From assembly GCF_003985155.1 (NCBI RefSeq), contig NZ_ML133694.1, forward strand, positions 124,001 through 188,000: a stretch of DNA of 64,000 nt, read 5' to 3'. The position numbers and the translations under genes were made by a program. The notes below the pieces were generated by a model. The model was not told the origin of the DNA. It searched no databases and saw nothing but the letters and a program-made list of their open reading frames with translations. Origin of the DNA: Rhizobium vallis (lineage in GTDB: Bacteria; Pseudomonadota; Alphaproteobacteria; Rhizobiales; Rhizobiaceae). Positions 17,693 through 27,136 of the stretch are shown in pieces. How positions within the stretch are numbered: position 1 is the first letter of the stretch; each line of letters starts with the position of its first letter.

Positions 17693-18604
17693 TCAACCGT
17701 CGTTCAGTCTCGCCTCGACCAGGAGCTTCACCAGCCAGTCGACGAAGACGCGGACCTTGTTGCTCAGGTGGCGGTTCGGCGGATAGACCACGTAAAGCGG
17801 TACCGGATCGCGCTGCCAATCCGGCAGCACGCGAATGAGCTCGCCTCTCGCCATAGGCTCGCGCGCCATGAAGACCGGCACCTGCGCCACGCCGAGACCT
17901 GTCAGCACCGCGGTCAGATAGGTGCGGCTGTCGTTGACGGAGGCGATACAACGCGGGTTGATGTCGATGATTTCATTGTTCCGGCGGAATTCGAAGGACA
18001 CCGTCCGGTTGTTCTGGGCGCGGAAATAATTGACGGAGTAATGCGTCGCCTCCAGATCCTCCGGCCGCTCGGGCATGCCGAATTTCTGGATATAGCTCGG
18101 CGAAGCGCAGGTGATCAGTTCCATTTCCGAAACGCGCCGGGCAATCAGCGACTGGTCGGTCGGCGTGCCGGCGCGCAACGCGCAATCGACGTTTTCGGCA
18201 AGGTAATCGACCGTGCGATCGCTGACACCGAGATCCAGGCGGATATCGGGATAGCGCAGATAGAAATCGCAAAGTGCGGGAACGATGATCGAATCGGCGA
18301 AGGCGCCGCTCATTTCGATGCGCAGCCGCCCGCTCGGCAGGCTCTGCGAATTGGAGAGGCTGCCGTCGAGTTCTTCCAGTTCCGAGATGATCTGGGCGGC
18401 GCGTTCATAATAGAGCGCGCCGTCCGTGGTCACCATGACGCGGCGCGTGGTACGGTTCAGAAGCTTGGTGCGCAGATGCGCCTCCAGGCCCTGGATGAGA
18501 TTGGTTACCGTCGCCTTCGGCATGGCGAGCATGTCGGCGGCGCGGGTGAAATTGCCTGTCTCCACGACGCGGATGAAGACGCGCATTGCCGAAAGCTGAT
18601 CCAT
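17693..18604 (-). CDS. LysR-family transcriptional regulator, divergent from the MexEF-like operon
   Basis: 303 residues with an N-terminal HTH (MDQLSAMRVFIRVVETGNFTRAADMLAMPKATVTNLIQGLEAHLRTKLLNRTT) and a full effector-binding domain. It is divergent, over about 167 A+T-rich bases, from the hydrolase-mexE-mexF genes. In Pseudomonas the mexEF-oprN pump is activated by the LysR protein MexT from the same relative position. Control of this pump is therefore likely by analogy, although this protein is not recognisably a MexT orthologue. Confidence 0.92.
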   Translation of the reverse strand: MDQLSAMRVFIRVVETGNFTRAADMLAMPKATVTNLIQGLEAHLRTKLLNRTTRRVMVTTDGALYYERAAQIISELEELDGSLSNSQSLPSGRLRIEMSGAFADSIIVPALCDFYLRYPDIRLDLGVSDRTVDYLAENVDCALRAGTPTDQSLIARRVSEMELITCASPSYIQKFGMPERPEDLEATHYSVNYFRAQNNRTVSFEFRRNNEIIDINPRCIASVNDSRTYLTAVLTGLGVAQVPVFMAREPMARGELIRVLPDWQRDPVPLYVVYPPNRHLSNKVRVFVDWLVKLLVEARLNDG

Positions 18605-18659
18605 CGGTTTTCAAATCCGCAGTTTGCATTGCACTATTATTCGAGAATTGGAACAGTGT

Positions 18660-18669
18660 TATCGCGATA
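18660..18669 (+). promoter_or_regulatory. Palindrome in the LysR/hydrolase divergent promoter
   Basis: TATCGCGATA is a perfect 10-base dyad in the A+T-rich gap between the LysR gene and the pump operon. LysR proteins bind short dyads of this kind, often with a T-N11-A core, so it is a candidate binding site. Support is positional only. Confidence 0.3.
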
Positions 18670-18771
18670 TCGCTTCTTATTCCCTGATCTGAATAACAAT
18701 ATCTTTTTTGTACAAAATGCAAGCGCCGCGCGTTATCCGCTTATGGCTGGTGCGCAAAAGAGACCGGAACC

Positions 18772-19587
18772 ATGACGGTGGAATGGAAAGATATGATGCT
18801 GGACAAGGTGGCCATCGGCCCCGTTTCCGCACGCATCTACCAGGGCGCCGATTACGGCAAGGGTCCGCCGATCGTGCTTTACCTGCATGGCGGCGCATTT
18901 CTCGACAGCGAGAAGAACGTCGATCGGCCGGTGGCAATGAGTCTCGCCAAATCAGGCGCCATCGTCGCTGCCGTCGATTACAGCAGCCTGTCCGGCAATC
19001 TGTTTCCGAAGGCGCTGGAAGTCTCCTTCTCCGTTTTCACCTATCTCGCCAACAAGCGCGCCGCTGGTCTCGGTGACCGTAAGTCGCTGCTCTTCGTCGC
19101 CGGCGAAGAGGCGGGTGGCAATGTCGCCGCCGGCGTGGCGTTGAAGGCGCGCGATCAGATGCCGGATGCGCTCGATGGCCAGGTCCTGATTTCGCCGCTG
19201 CTCGATCCGTTCATGGGCACGTCCTCGATCCGCAAGGCTGAAGCGATCGGCATGCGTCAGCGCTGGACGGAGGGCTGGAGCCATTATTTGAGCGGTGGCG
19301 GCTGCCATCCTTATGCGGCGCCCTGCCTCTGTTCGCGTCTTGCGGGCGTCGCGCCCGCGCTGATTTTCACTGCCGAGGACGATCCTCTGCACGACGAGAC
19401 ACTTGGTTACGGTGCCCGCCTGAAAAAGGCTGGCGTCGGCGTGCGCCAGCATGTCCTTCCCGCCGGGACAGGTTGGCCCTCGATTTATGGTGGGAAATCC
19501 GGGGAAGCGCCCGACTGGCAGGAACACGTCAGCCGTCATTTCGGAAGCTTCCTTCAGGACGTAAGCGTCCAACCGCAATTGCATTGA
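18772..19587 (+). CDS. Alpha/beta-hydrolase-fold protein of the HSL type lacking the catalytic serine
   Basis: 271 residues of the hormone-sensitive-lipase-like fold. The oxyanion-hole motif YLHGGAFLD is intact, but the nucleophile elbow, normally GDSAGG, reads GEEAGGN, placing glutamate (E113) where the serine belongs. The acid region (AEDDPLHDE) remains, whereas the usual late GxxHxF histidine is replaced by LPAGTGWPS. The reading frame is otherwise uninterrupted. A non-catalytic binding role is therefore more likely than esterase activity (inference). It is the first gene of the operon leading into mexE and mexF. Confidence 0.78.
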   Translation: MTVEWKDMMLDKVAIGPVSARIYQGADYGKGPPIVLYLHGGAFLDSEKNVDRPVAMSLAKSGAIVAAVDYSSLSGNLFPKALEVSFSVFTYLANKRAAGLGDRKSLLFVAGEEAGGNVAAGVALKARDQMPDALDGQVLISPLLDPFMGTSSIRKAEAIGMRQRWTEGWSHYLSGGGCHPYAAPCLCSRLAGVAPALIFTAEDDPLHDETLGYGARLKKAGVGVRQHVLPAGTGWPSIYGGKSGEAPDWQEHVSRHFGSFLQDVSVQPQLH

Positions 19588-19633
19588 AGAAGACCTGATA
19601 TTTCGGCGGCCTGGAGCCGCAAGGAGAGTACTG

Positions 19634-20824
19634 ATGACGTCCAGAAGTAAGCGCTGGGCCCTCGTGGGCGCCGGCATGGGCCTTGTTGCGTCCGTTTCCG
19701 GCGCGGCATTGTTTTTCGAATTGCCGATGAGCACGACCGCCACGGCCGCTTCCGCCCCCGCACAGGCTCGCGCTGTGCCGGTGACGGTTGCCGTCGTCGC
19801 GGCGCGCGACGTGACGGCCTGGGAGAGTTTCTCCGGCCGTCTCGAAGCCGTCGACCGCGTGCAGGTGCGTTCCCGCGTCGCCGGCGCCATCCAGTCGGTG
19901 GCTTTCCGTGAAGGCGCGCTGGTCAAGCAGGGCGACCTGCTTTTCACCATCGACCCCGCTCCCTACCAGGCGAGCGTGGCGCAGGCGCAGGGCCAGGTCG
20001 CTTCGGCCGAAGCCAAGGTCAGCCTGGCGCAGACCGAACTCGACCGCGGCCGCAGGCTTTCCGATAACCGCACCATCTCCCAGAGCGATCTCGATCAGCG
20101 CCAGAGCACGCTGGCCGAGGCGCAGGCGGGGCTGCGTACGGCGCAGGCCGCCTTGCAGTCGGCCCAGCTCAACCTTGATTATACGCAGGTGCGGGCTCCG
20201 GTTTCCGGCCGCATCGGCAAGATCGAGGTTACCGCCGGCAACCTGGTTGCGGACGGCACGGCCTCGCCCGAACTGACGACGCTCGTTTCGGTCGATCCGA
20301 TCTATGCGAGCTTCAACGCCAGCGAAGAGATGGTGACGCGCGCTCTTGCCCAGCTGCCGCAGACGGACGGCGCCTTGCCTCCGGTCGAGCAGATCCCGGT
20401 CGAGGTCGGCACGCTGGCCGACACCGGCACGCCGATCAAGGGCAAGCTGCAACTGATCGGCAACGAGGTCGATGCCTCCAGCGGCACGATCGGCGTGCGC
20501 GCCGTCTTCGACAATCCCGGCGGGCGTCTCATTCCCGGCCAGTTCGTGCGGGTGCGCATGGGCCAGCCTAAGGCTGAGAACAAGATCGTCATCAGCGACC
20601 GCGCCGTCGGTACGGACCAGGACAAAAGGTTCGTCTTCGTCGTCGATGCCGAGAACAAGGTCGCCTACCGGCAGGTCCAACTCGGCGCGCTGGCTGAAGG
20701 TCAGCGAGTGGTCGAAAGCGGCCTGAATGCCGGCGAGACGATCGTCGTCAACGGTCTGCAACGCATCCGTCCTGGTGCTGTCGTCGCACCTCAGATGGAA
20801 GAGAAAGTCGCGACCGCGCAGTAA
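19634..20824 (+). CDS. mexE: MexE-like RND periplasmic adaptor
   Basis: 396 residues. A signal/anchor segment (KRWALVGAGMGLVASVSGAALFFEL) precedes the lipoyl, hairpin and barrel domains: RVAGAIQSVAFREGALVKQGDLLFTID, then VRAPVSGRIGKIEVTAGNLV. No lipobox cysteine is seen. AAGGAG precedes the ATG. It couples the MexF-like pump encoded 115 bases downstream to an outer-membrane channel; no oprN-like gene follows, so the channel must come from elsewhere. Confidence 0.9.
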   Translation: MTSRSKRWALVGAGMGLVASVSGAALFFELPMSTTATAASAPAQARAVPVTVAVVAARDVTAWESFSGRLEAVDRVQVRSRVAGAIQSVAFREGALVKQGDLLFTIDPAPYQASVAQAQGQVASAEAKVSLAQTELDRGRRLSDNRTISQSDLDQRQSTLAEAQAGLRTAQAALQSAQLNLDYTQVRAPVSGRIGKIEVTAGNLVADGTASPELTTLVSVDPIYASFNASEEMVTRALAQLPQTDGALPPVEQIPVEVGTLADTGTPIKGKLQLIGNEVDASSGTIGVRAVFDNPGGRLIPGQFVRVRMGQPKAENKIVISDRAVGTDQDKRFVFVVDAENKVAYRQVQLGALAEGQRVVESGLNAGETIVVNGLQRIRPGAVVAPQMEEKVATAQ

Positions 20825-20939
20825 AGACTTCGCCTTCCCCAGGGGAGGACCGATATCCGAAATGATATGACCCGCCGGCGGCTGCCAAACCGCCGGAAAG
20901 GGACGTTGCATCCATGTTCACCCCGGAGAGGGCTTTGAT

Positions 20940-23900
20940 ATGAACATCTCCAGATTCTTTGTCGACCGCCCGGTCTTTGCCGGTGTCCTTTCGGTCCTCA
21001 TCGTGGTCGCCGGTCTGATCGGCCTGCGCTCTCTGCCGATCTCCGAATATCCGGAGGTCGTGCCGCCGTCGATCGTCGTGCGCGCCACCTATCCCGGCGC
21101 CAACCCGTCGGTCATCGCCGAAACGGTGGCGACGCCGCTCGAAGAGCAGATCAATGGCGTCGAGGGCATGCTTTACATGTCCAGCCAGGCGACATCGGAC
21201 GGCGTACTCAACGTGACCGTCACCTTCACGCTCGGCACCGACCCCGACAAGGCGCAGCAGCTCGTCCAGAACCGCGTTTCGCAGGCCGAACCGCGCCTGC
21301 CGGCCGAAGTCCGTGCCCTCGGCATCACGACGGTCAAGAGCTCGCCCAACTTCATCATGGTCGTCAATCTTGTCTCCGACGGGGACAATCACGACATTAC
21401 CTATCTTCGCAACTACGCGACGCTCAACGTCAAGGACCGGCTCGCCCGCATCGCAGGCGTCGGCCAGGTGCAGGTCTTCGGCGCCGGCGATTATTCCATG
21501 CGTGTCTGGATCGACCCGCAGAAGGCTGCCGAGCACAATCTTGCCGCCAGCGACATCAGCAACGCGATCAGCTCCCAGAACGTCCAGGCCGCGGCCGGCA
21601 TTATCGGCGCATCGCCGAGCCAGCCGGGTGTGGATCTGCAGCTCAACGTGAATGCCCAGGGCCGCCTGCACACGCCGGAGGAATTCGGCAGCATCATCGT
21701 CAAGACGGGCGCTAATGGCGAGATCACCCGCCTTCGCGATGTCGCCCGTATCGAGCTTGGCGCCGCCGACTATACGCTGCGTTCGCTGCTCGACGGCAAA
21801 CCGGCCGTCGCGGTGGCTGTCCTCCAGGCGCCGGGTTCGAACGCGATCGAGATCGCTGACAATGTGCGCGCCACCATGGATCAGCTGCAGCTCGCCATGC
21901 CGCAGGGTGTCAAATACGAGATCGTCTACGATACGACGAAGTTCGTGCGCGCCTCGATCGAGAAGGTCATCGACACGCTGCTCGAAGCGATCGCGCTCGT
22001 CGTCCTCGTCGTCATCGTGTTCCTGCAGACGTGGCGCGCCTCGATCATTCCGCTGATCGCCGTTCCGGTGTCGATCATCGGCACCTTCGCGGTCATGTAT
22101 GTCTTCGGTTTCTCGATCAACGCGCTCAGCCTGTTCGGCCTGGTGCTTGCGATCGGTATCGTCGTCGACGACGCGATCGTGGTGGTCGAAAACGTCGAGC
22201 GCAATATCGAGCAAGGCCTGTCGCCGCGGGCTGCCACCTACAAGGCCATGAGGGAAGTCTCCGGTCCGATCGTCGCGATCGCGCTGGTTCTCGTCGCGGT
22301 CTTCGTGCCGCTCGCCTTCATCTCCGGCCTGTCGGGCCAGTTCTATCGCCAGTTCGCGCTGACGATCGCAATCTCGACCGTCATCTCGGCCTTCAACTCG
22401 CTGACGCTGTCTCCGGCGCTCGCAGCTCTTCTTCTGAAAGGCCATCATCAGCCGAAGGATTGGCTGACGCGGTTCATGGATGCCATCTTCGGCTGGTTCT
22501 TCCGCGGCTTCAACCGCGTCTTCGGCGCCGGCTCGAATGCCTACGGCAAGGGTGTCGGCGGCTTGCTGTCGCGCAAGAGCATCGTCATGGTGATCTATCT
22601 GGCGCTGGTCGGTGCGACTTACAGCCTATTCAGCACGGTCCCCGGCGGCTTCGTGCCGTCGCAGGACAAGCAGTATCTGATCGGCTTTGCCCAGTTGCCG
22701 GATGCCGCAAGCCTCGACCGCACGGAAGACGTCATCAAGCGCATGACCGATATTGCGCTCGCCCAGCCCGGCGTTGCCAATGCGATCGCCTTCCCGGGCC
22801 TGTCGATCAACGGCTTCACCAACTCGTCCAATGCCGGCATCGTCTTCGTGACGCTGAAGGACTTCGAGGAGCGCAAGACGCCTGATCTCTCGGGCGGCGC
22901 CATCGCCATGGCGCTGAACCAGAAGTTCGGTTCTATCCAGGATGCCTTCATCGCCATGTTCCCGCCGCCGCCGGTCAACGGTCTCGGCACGACGGGCGGT
23001 TTCAAGCTGCAGATCGAGGATCGTGCCGGCTTGGGCAATCAGGCGCTCGACGAGGCGACCAAAGCCGTTCTCGGCAAGGCCTATCAGACGCCTGAACTCG
23101 CCGGGCTGTTCTCCAGCTTCCAGATCAACGTGCCGCAGCTCTATGCCGATCTCGACCGCGCCAAGGCCGAGCAGCTCGGGGTTTCCGTCACCGACGTCTT
23201 CCAGACGCTGCAGATCTATCTGGGTTCGCTCTATGTGAACGACTTCAACGCCTTCGGCCGCACCTACAGCGTCCGCGTGCAGGCCGATGCGAAATTCCGC
23301 GCCCAGCCGGAAGATATCGGCCAGTTGAAGGTCCGTTCGGCATCGGGCCAGATGATCCCGCTTTCGGCCCTGCTGAAGGTGGAGCCGAGCACCGGTCCGG
23401 AGCGCGCGAACCGCTACAATGGCTTCCTGGCCGCCGACATCAACGGCGGTCCGGCGCCGGGCTTCTCGTCCGGCCAGGCACAGGCGGCCATCGAGAAGAT
23501 CCTGCACGAGACGCTGCCTGCGGGCATCGACTTCGAATGGACGGATCTGACCTATCAGCAGATCCTTGCCGGCAATTCGAGCATCGTCGTCTTCCCGCTC
23601 GCGCTGCTGCTGGTCTTCCTGGTGCTTGCCGCCCAGTATGAAAGCCTGACCCTGCCGCTTGCAATCATCATGATCGTGCCGATGGGTGTTCTGGCTGCGC
23701 TAACGGGCGTCTGGCTCACCGGTGGAGACAACAACATCTTCACCCAGATCGGTCTCGTGGTCCTTGTCGGTCTATCGGCGAAGAACGCGATCCTCATCGT
23801 CGAGTTCGCCCGCGAACTGGAGTTCGAGGGCAGGACACCGCGCCAGGCTGCGGTCGAGGCCAGCCGCCTGCGTCTTCGCCCGATCCTGATGACCTCCATG

Positions 23901-24140
23901 GCCTTCATCATGGGCGTCGTGCCGCTCGTCGTCTCCACCGGTGCGGGCGCGGAAATGCGCGCGGCCATGGGCGTCGCGGTCTTTTCGGGCATGATCGGCG
24001 TGACCTTCTTCGGCATCTTCATGACGCCGGTGTTCTACGTGCTGCTGCGGCGGCTGACGGGCAACCGTCCGCTCGTCCAGCACAAGCCGGACGAACACAA
24101 GGAGGAGGAAGCCGAGGTCATCCGGCTCGCGGCGGAATAA
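20940..24140 (+). CDS. mexF: MexF-like RND multidrug efflux pump
   Basis: 1066 residues, HAE1 family. Several stretches recall MexF rather than AcrB, for example GFVPSQDKQYLIGFAQLPDA, SINGFTNSSNAGIVF and the ending GVTFFGIFMTPVFYVLLRRL. The proton-relay GIVVDDAIVVVENVERN is intact. MexF-type pumps export chloramphenicol, quinolones and endogenous aromatic metabolites. The gene ends the operon, with a strong terminator 30 bases after the stop. It is a second, clearly distinct RND pump from the one at 6458-9643. Confidence 0.93.
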   Translation: MNISRFFVDRPVFAGVLSVLIVVAGLIGLRSLPISEYPEVVPPSIVVRATYPGANPSVIAETVATPLEEQINGVEGMLYMSSQATSDGVLNVTVTFTLGTDPDKAQQLVQNRVSQAEPRLPAEVRALGITTVKSSPNFIMVVNLVSDGDNHDITYLRNYATLNVKDRLARIAGVGQVQVFGAGDYSMRVWIDPQKAAEHNLAASDISNAISSQNVQAAAGIIGASPSQPGVDLQLNVNAQGRLHTPEEFGSIIVKTGANGEITRLRDVARIELGAADYTLRSLLDGKPAVAVAVLQAPGSNAIEIADNVRATMDQLQLAMPQGVKYEIVYDTTKFVRASIEKVIDTLLEAIALVVLVVIVFLQTWRASIIPLIAVPVSIIGTFAVMYVFGFSINALSLFGLVLAIGIVVDDAIVVVENVERNIEQGLSPRAATYKAMREVSGPIVAIALVLVAVFVPLAFISGLSGQFYRQFALTIAISTVISAFNSLTLSPALAALLLKGHHQPKDWLTRFMDAIFGWFFRGFNRVFGAGSNAYGKGVGGLLSRKSIVMVIYLALVGATYSLFSTVPGGFVPSQDKQYLIGFAQLPDAASLDRTEDVIKRMTDIALAQPGVANAIAFPGLSINGFTNSSNAGIVFVTLKDFEERKTPDLSGGAIAMALNQKFGSIQDAFIAMFPPPPVNGLGTTGGFKLQIEDRAGLGNQALDEATKAVLGKAYQTPELAGLFSSFQINVPQLYADLDRAKAEQLGVSVTDVFQTLQIYLGSLYVNDFNAFGRTYSVRVQADAKFRAQPEDIGQLKVRSASGQMIPLSALLKVEPSTGPERANRYNGFLAADINGGPAPGFSSGQAQAAIEKILHETLPAGIDFEWTDLTYQQILAGNSSIVVFPLALLLVFLVLAAQYESLTLPLAIIMIVPMGVLAALTGVWLTGGDNNIFTQIGLVVLVGLSAKNAILIVEFARELEFEGRTPRQAAVEASRLRLRPILMTSMAFIMGVVPLVVSTGAGAEMRAAMGVAVFSGMIGVTFFGIFMTPVFYVLLRRLTGNRPLVQHKPDEHKEEEAEVIRLAAE

Positions 24141-24171
24141 ACGGAATTCAACCTTCCTTTGTCGCGTAAAT

Positions 24172-24202
24172 CGGGCGGGAACTTCGGTTCTCGCCCGTAT
24201 CG
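24172..24202 (+). terminator. Rho-independent terminator of the mexEF operon
   Basis: An 11-base stem (24172-24182 with 24187-24197, one G-U pair) is capped by a TTCG tetraloop closed by C-G, an exceptionally stable hairpin. TATCGTTTTC follows. It sits 31 bases after the mexF stop. Confidence 0.8.
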
Positions 24203-24300
24203 TTTTCAAACCATTGGACAAAAATCATCCACGCCCGTCAAAACGGTTTGCAACGCCTGATGAGGGGACTATCAAAGACGGGCAACAGTTGGAGGACTGA

Positions 24301-25212
24301 ATGACAGCTTCGGGTAAAGGTCAGGACGGCAGGCGGATCGCCTTTCTCGGCACCGGCCTGATGGGCGCGCCGATGGCTCGCCGGCTGATCGGCGCAGGCT
24401 TCGCCGCCACCGTCTGGAACCGCGACCCAGCCAAGGCCGAGGCGCTGGCGGCGGACGGCGCGGTCTGCGCGGAAACGCCGGCGGATGCGGTCTCGGGCGC
24501 CGATGTCGTCATTACCATGCTGACCAATGCCGAGGCGGTGGGGAATGTGCTGTTCGCCCGTGGGGCGGCCGATGCGATGGCGCCTGGCGCCACCGTCATC
24601 GACATGAGTTCGATCGCCCCGCATTTTGCCCGCGACCATGCCGCAGGGCTTGCCAAACGCGGCATCCATCATGTCGATGCGCCGGTATCAGGCGGCGTCG
24701 TCGGGGCGCAAGCCGGTACGCTCGCGATCATGGCGGGCGGCGATAAGGACGTGATCGACGGGCTTCAGGACATCTTTGCGCCGATGGGACGCGTGACCCG
24801 CGTCGGCCCGAGCGGGGCGGGACAGCTTGCCAAGCTCGCCAACCAGCAGATCGTCGCGGTGACGATCGGCGCCGTCGCCGAAGCGATGGTGCTGATCGAA
24901 GCGGGTGGCGGCTCGCCGGCGGCCTTTCGGGACGCTATTCGCGGCGGCTTCGCCGAAAGCCGGATCCTCGAACTCCACGGCAAGCGCATGGTCGACCGGC
25001 ACTTTGCGCCCGGCGGTTCGTCCAGCAACCAGTTGAAGGATCTGAACGCCGCCATGGAAACGGCAAAAGCCCTATCGCTGACACTGCCGCTGACGGCGGC
25101 AGTGCATGGCGAATTCGGCGCATTCGTTGCCAATGGCAATGGCGAGAAGGATCACAGCGGCCTGCTTCTCCATCTTGAAGAGAAGAACGGCCGGTCGGGA
25201 GGAAAGCAGTGA
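24301..25212 (+). CDS. NAD(P)-dependent beta-hydroxyacid dehydrogenase (3-hydroxyisobutyrate dehydrogenase family)
   Basis: 303 residues. The cofactor loop FLGTGLMGAPMARRL is followed by the family signature DAPVSGGVVGAQAGTL and the catalytic lysine in GAGQLAKLANQ. The family includes HIBADH, GarR (tartronate semialdehyde reductase) and GLYR enzymes. GGAGG precedes the ATG. The stop overlaps the GTG start of xylD (GTGA), so it is translationally coupled to D-xylonate catabolism. It may act on a sugar-acid breakdown product, by inference from the neighbour only. Confidence 0.87.
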   Translation: MTASGKGQDGRRIAFLGTGLMGAPMARRLIGAGFAATVWNRDPAKAEALAADGAVCAETPADAVSGADVVITMLTNAEAVGNVLFARGAADAMAPGATVIDMSSIAPHFARDHAAGLAKRGIHHVDAPVSGGVVGAQAGTLAIMAGGDKDVIDGLQDIFAPMGRVTRVGPSGAGQLAKLANQQIVAVTIGAVAEAMVLIEAGGGSPAAFRDAIRGGFAESRILELHGKRMVDRHFAPGGSSSNQLKDLNAAMETAKALSLTLPLTAAVHGEFGAFVANGNGEKDHSGLLLHLEEKNGRSGGKQ

Positions 25213-26993
25213 CGGACAGCCAATCGATGAAACGGCGCCTGCGATCGCAGGACTGGTTCGACAATCCAGATCATATCGACATGGCGGCGCTTTATCTCGA
25301 GCGTTTCATGAATTACGGCATTACGCCGGAAGAGCTGCGCTCCGGCAAGCCGATCATCGGGATCGCCCAGAGCGGCAGCGATCTGACACCCTGCAACAGG
25401 GTACATGTCGAGCTTGCCAAACGGGTGCGCGATGGCATTCGCGATGCGGGCGGCATTCCGATCGAGTTTCCCACGCATCCGATGTTCGAGAACTGCAAGC
25501 GTCCGACGGCCGCTCTCGACCGCAATCTCGCCTATCTCGGCCTCGTCGAAATCCTCTATGGCTATCCGCTCGACGGCGTCGTGCTGACCACCGGCTGCGA
25601 CAAGACCACGCCATCTGCGATCATGGCGGCGTCGACGGTCGATATTCCTGCCATCGTCCTCTCCGGTGGGCCGATGCTCGACGGCTGGCATGAAGGGGAA
25701 CTGGCCGGCTCCGGCACGGTGATCTGGCGGATGCGGCGGAAATATGCGGCCGGCGAGATCGATCGGGAGGAATTCCTGCAGGCAGCGCTCGATTCCGCAC
25801 CTTCGGTCGGCCACTGCAACACGATGGGAACCGCTTCGACGATGAATGCGCTGGCCGAAGCGCTCGGCCTTTCGCTGACCGGGTGCGGCGCCATTCCGGC
25901 GGCTTATCGCGAGCGCGGTCAGATGGCCTATCGCACCGGACGGCGTGCCGTCGAGATCGTGTTCGAGGACCTGAAACCGTCGGACATCCTGACGCGCGAG
26001 GCTTTCCTCAATGCGATCCGCACCAATTCGGCGATCGGTGGCTCGACCAATGCGCAGCCGCATCTGGCCGCCATGGCGAAACACGCCGGCGTCGAACTCC
26101 ATCCCGACGACTGGCAGGTGCACGGCTTCGATATCCCATTGCTTGCCAATGTCCAGCCGGCGGGCGCCTATCTCGGCGAGCGCTATCATCGCGCCGGCGG
26201 CACGCCGGCGATCATGTGGGAGCTGCTGCAGGCCGGAAAGCTCGACGGCAACTGTCGCACGGTGACGGGCAGGACGATGGCCGAGAATCTAGAAGGGCGC
26301 GATGCCAGCGACCGCGAGGTCATCCGGCCGTTCGGCGAGCCGCTGAAGGAGCGGGCGGGTTTCCTCGTCCTCAAGGGCAATCTCTTCGATTTCGCCATCA
26401 TGAAGATGAGCGTCGTCTCGGAGGATTTCCGCCGGCGCTACCTTCAGGAGCCCGGGCGGGAAGGCATCTTCGAAGGCAAGGCGGTGGTTTTCGACGGTTC
26501 GGAGGATTATCACAAGCGCATCAACGATCCCGAACTCGGTATCGACGAGAACACCATCCTCGCCATCCGCGGCGCGGGGCCGATCGGTTGGCCGGGTTCG
26601 GCCGAGGTCGTCAACATGCAGCCGCCGGACCATCTTCTCAGGAAGGGCATCCTCAGCCTGCCGACGATCGGTGACGGCCGCCAGTCCGGCACCGCAGACA
26701 GCCCCTCGATCCTCAACGCCTCACCGGAGAGTGCCGCCGGCGGTGGCCTCGCATGGCTTCGTAGCGGCGACGTTATCCGCATCGACTTCAATGAGGGGCG
26801 CTGCGACATGCTGGTCGAGGACGCTGAGATCGAACGGCGCAAGGGCGACGGCATTCCGGCGGTGCCGGCGGATGCGACGCCGTGGCAGCGGATATACCGG
26901 CGCTCGGTCACGCAGTTGTCTGACGGCGCGGTGCTGGAAGGGGCGGCCGATTTCCGACAGATCGCCAAAACGCCGCCGCGGCACAACCACTGA
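25209..26993 (+). CDS. xylD: D-xylonate dehydratase (IlvD/Edd family)
   Basis: 594 residues. The sequence closely recalls Caulobacter XylD: RSQDWFDNPDHIDMAALYLERFMNYG near the start, NMQPPDHLLRKGI, and the ending PPRHNH. Fe-S cysteines are visible as C62 (TPCN), C130 (TGCDKTTP) and C203 (GHCNTMGT). The enzyme dehydrates D-xylonate to 2-keto-3-deoxy-D-xylonate. GTG 25209 is chosen because GGGAGGAAA lies at the right spacing and the overlap couples it to the dehydrogenase; ATG 25227 is the alternative. No xylose dehydrogenase or lactonase gene is nearby. Confidence 0.88.
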   Translation: MTDSQSMKRRLRSQDWFDNPDHIDMAALYLERFMNYGITPEELRSGKPIIGIAQSGSDLTPCNRVHVELAKRVRDGIRDAGGIPIEFPTHPMFENCKRPTAALDRNLAYLGLVEILYGYPLDGVVLTTGCDKTTPSAIMAASTVDIPAIVLSGGPMLDGWHEGELAGSGTVIWRMRRKYAAGEIDREEFLQAALDSAPSVGHCNTMGTASTMNALAEALGLSLTGCGAIPAAYRERGQMAYRTGRRAVEIVFEDLKPSDILTREAFLNAIRTNSAIGGSTNAQPHLAAMAKHAGVELHPDDWQVHGFDIPLLANVQPAGAYLGERYHRAGGTPAIMWELLQAGKLDGNCRTVTGRTMAENLEGRDASDREVIRPFGEPLKERAGFLVLKGNLFDFAIMKMSVVSEDFRRRYLQEPGREGIFEGKAVVFDGSEDYHKRINDPELGIDENTILAIRGAGPIGWPGSAEVVNMQPPDHLLRKGILSLPTIGDGRQSGTADSPSILNASPESAAGGGLAWLRSGDVIRIDFNEGRCDMLVEDAEIERRKGDGIPAVPADATPWQRIYRRSVTQLSDGAVLEGAADFRQIAKTPPRHNH

Positions 26994-27136
26994 TTTGGAG
27001 ATTGGCGGCTTTAACAGGTCAGACTGCAACCCCCTTGATCCAAAAGGGGAATGCCGTAACGAACAGTTCACCTAGTAACTAGTTCGGCCATTGGGACAAG
27101 CCTTCATTAATGCCGGCTTGAGACCATATTGCAAAT

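Noticed and set aside
20748..22448. A 566-codon minus-strand frame inside mexF
   Set aside because: It is antisense to a full-length RND pump, and its product is a low-complexity Asp/Arg/His string without any domain.
26994..27136. CCCCTT/AAGGGG hairpin after xylD
   Set aside because: Only six pairs and no T run, so too weak to call a terminator.
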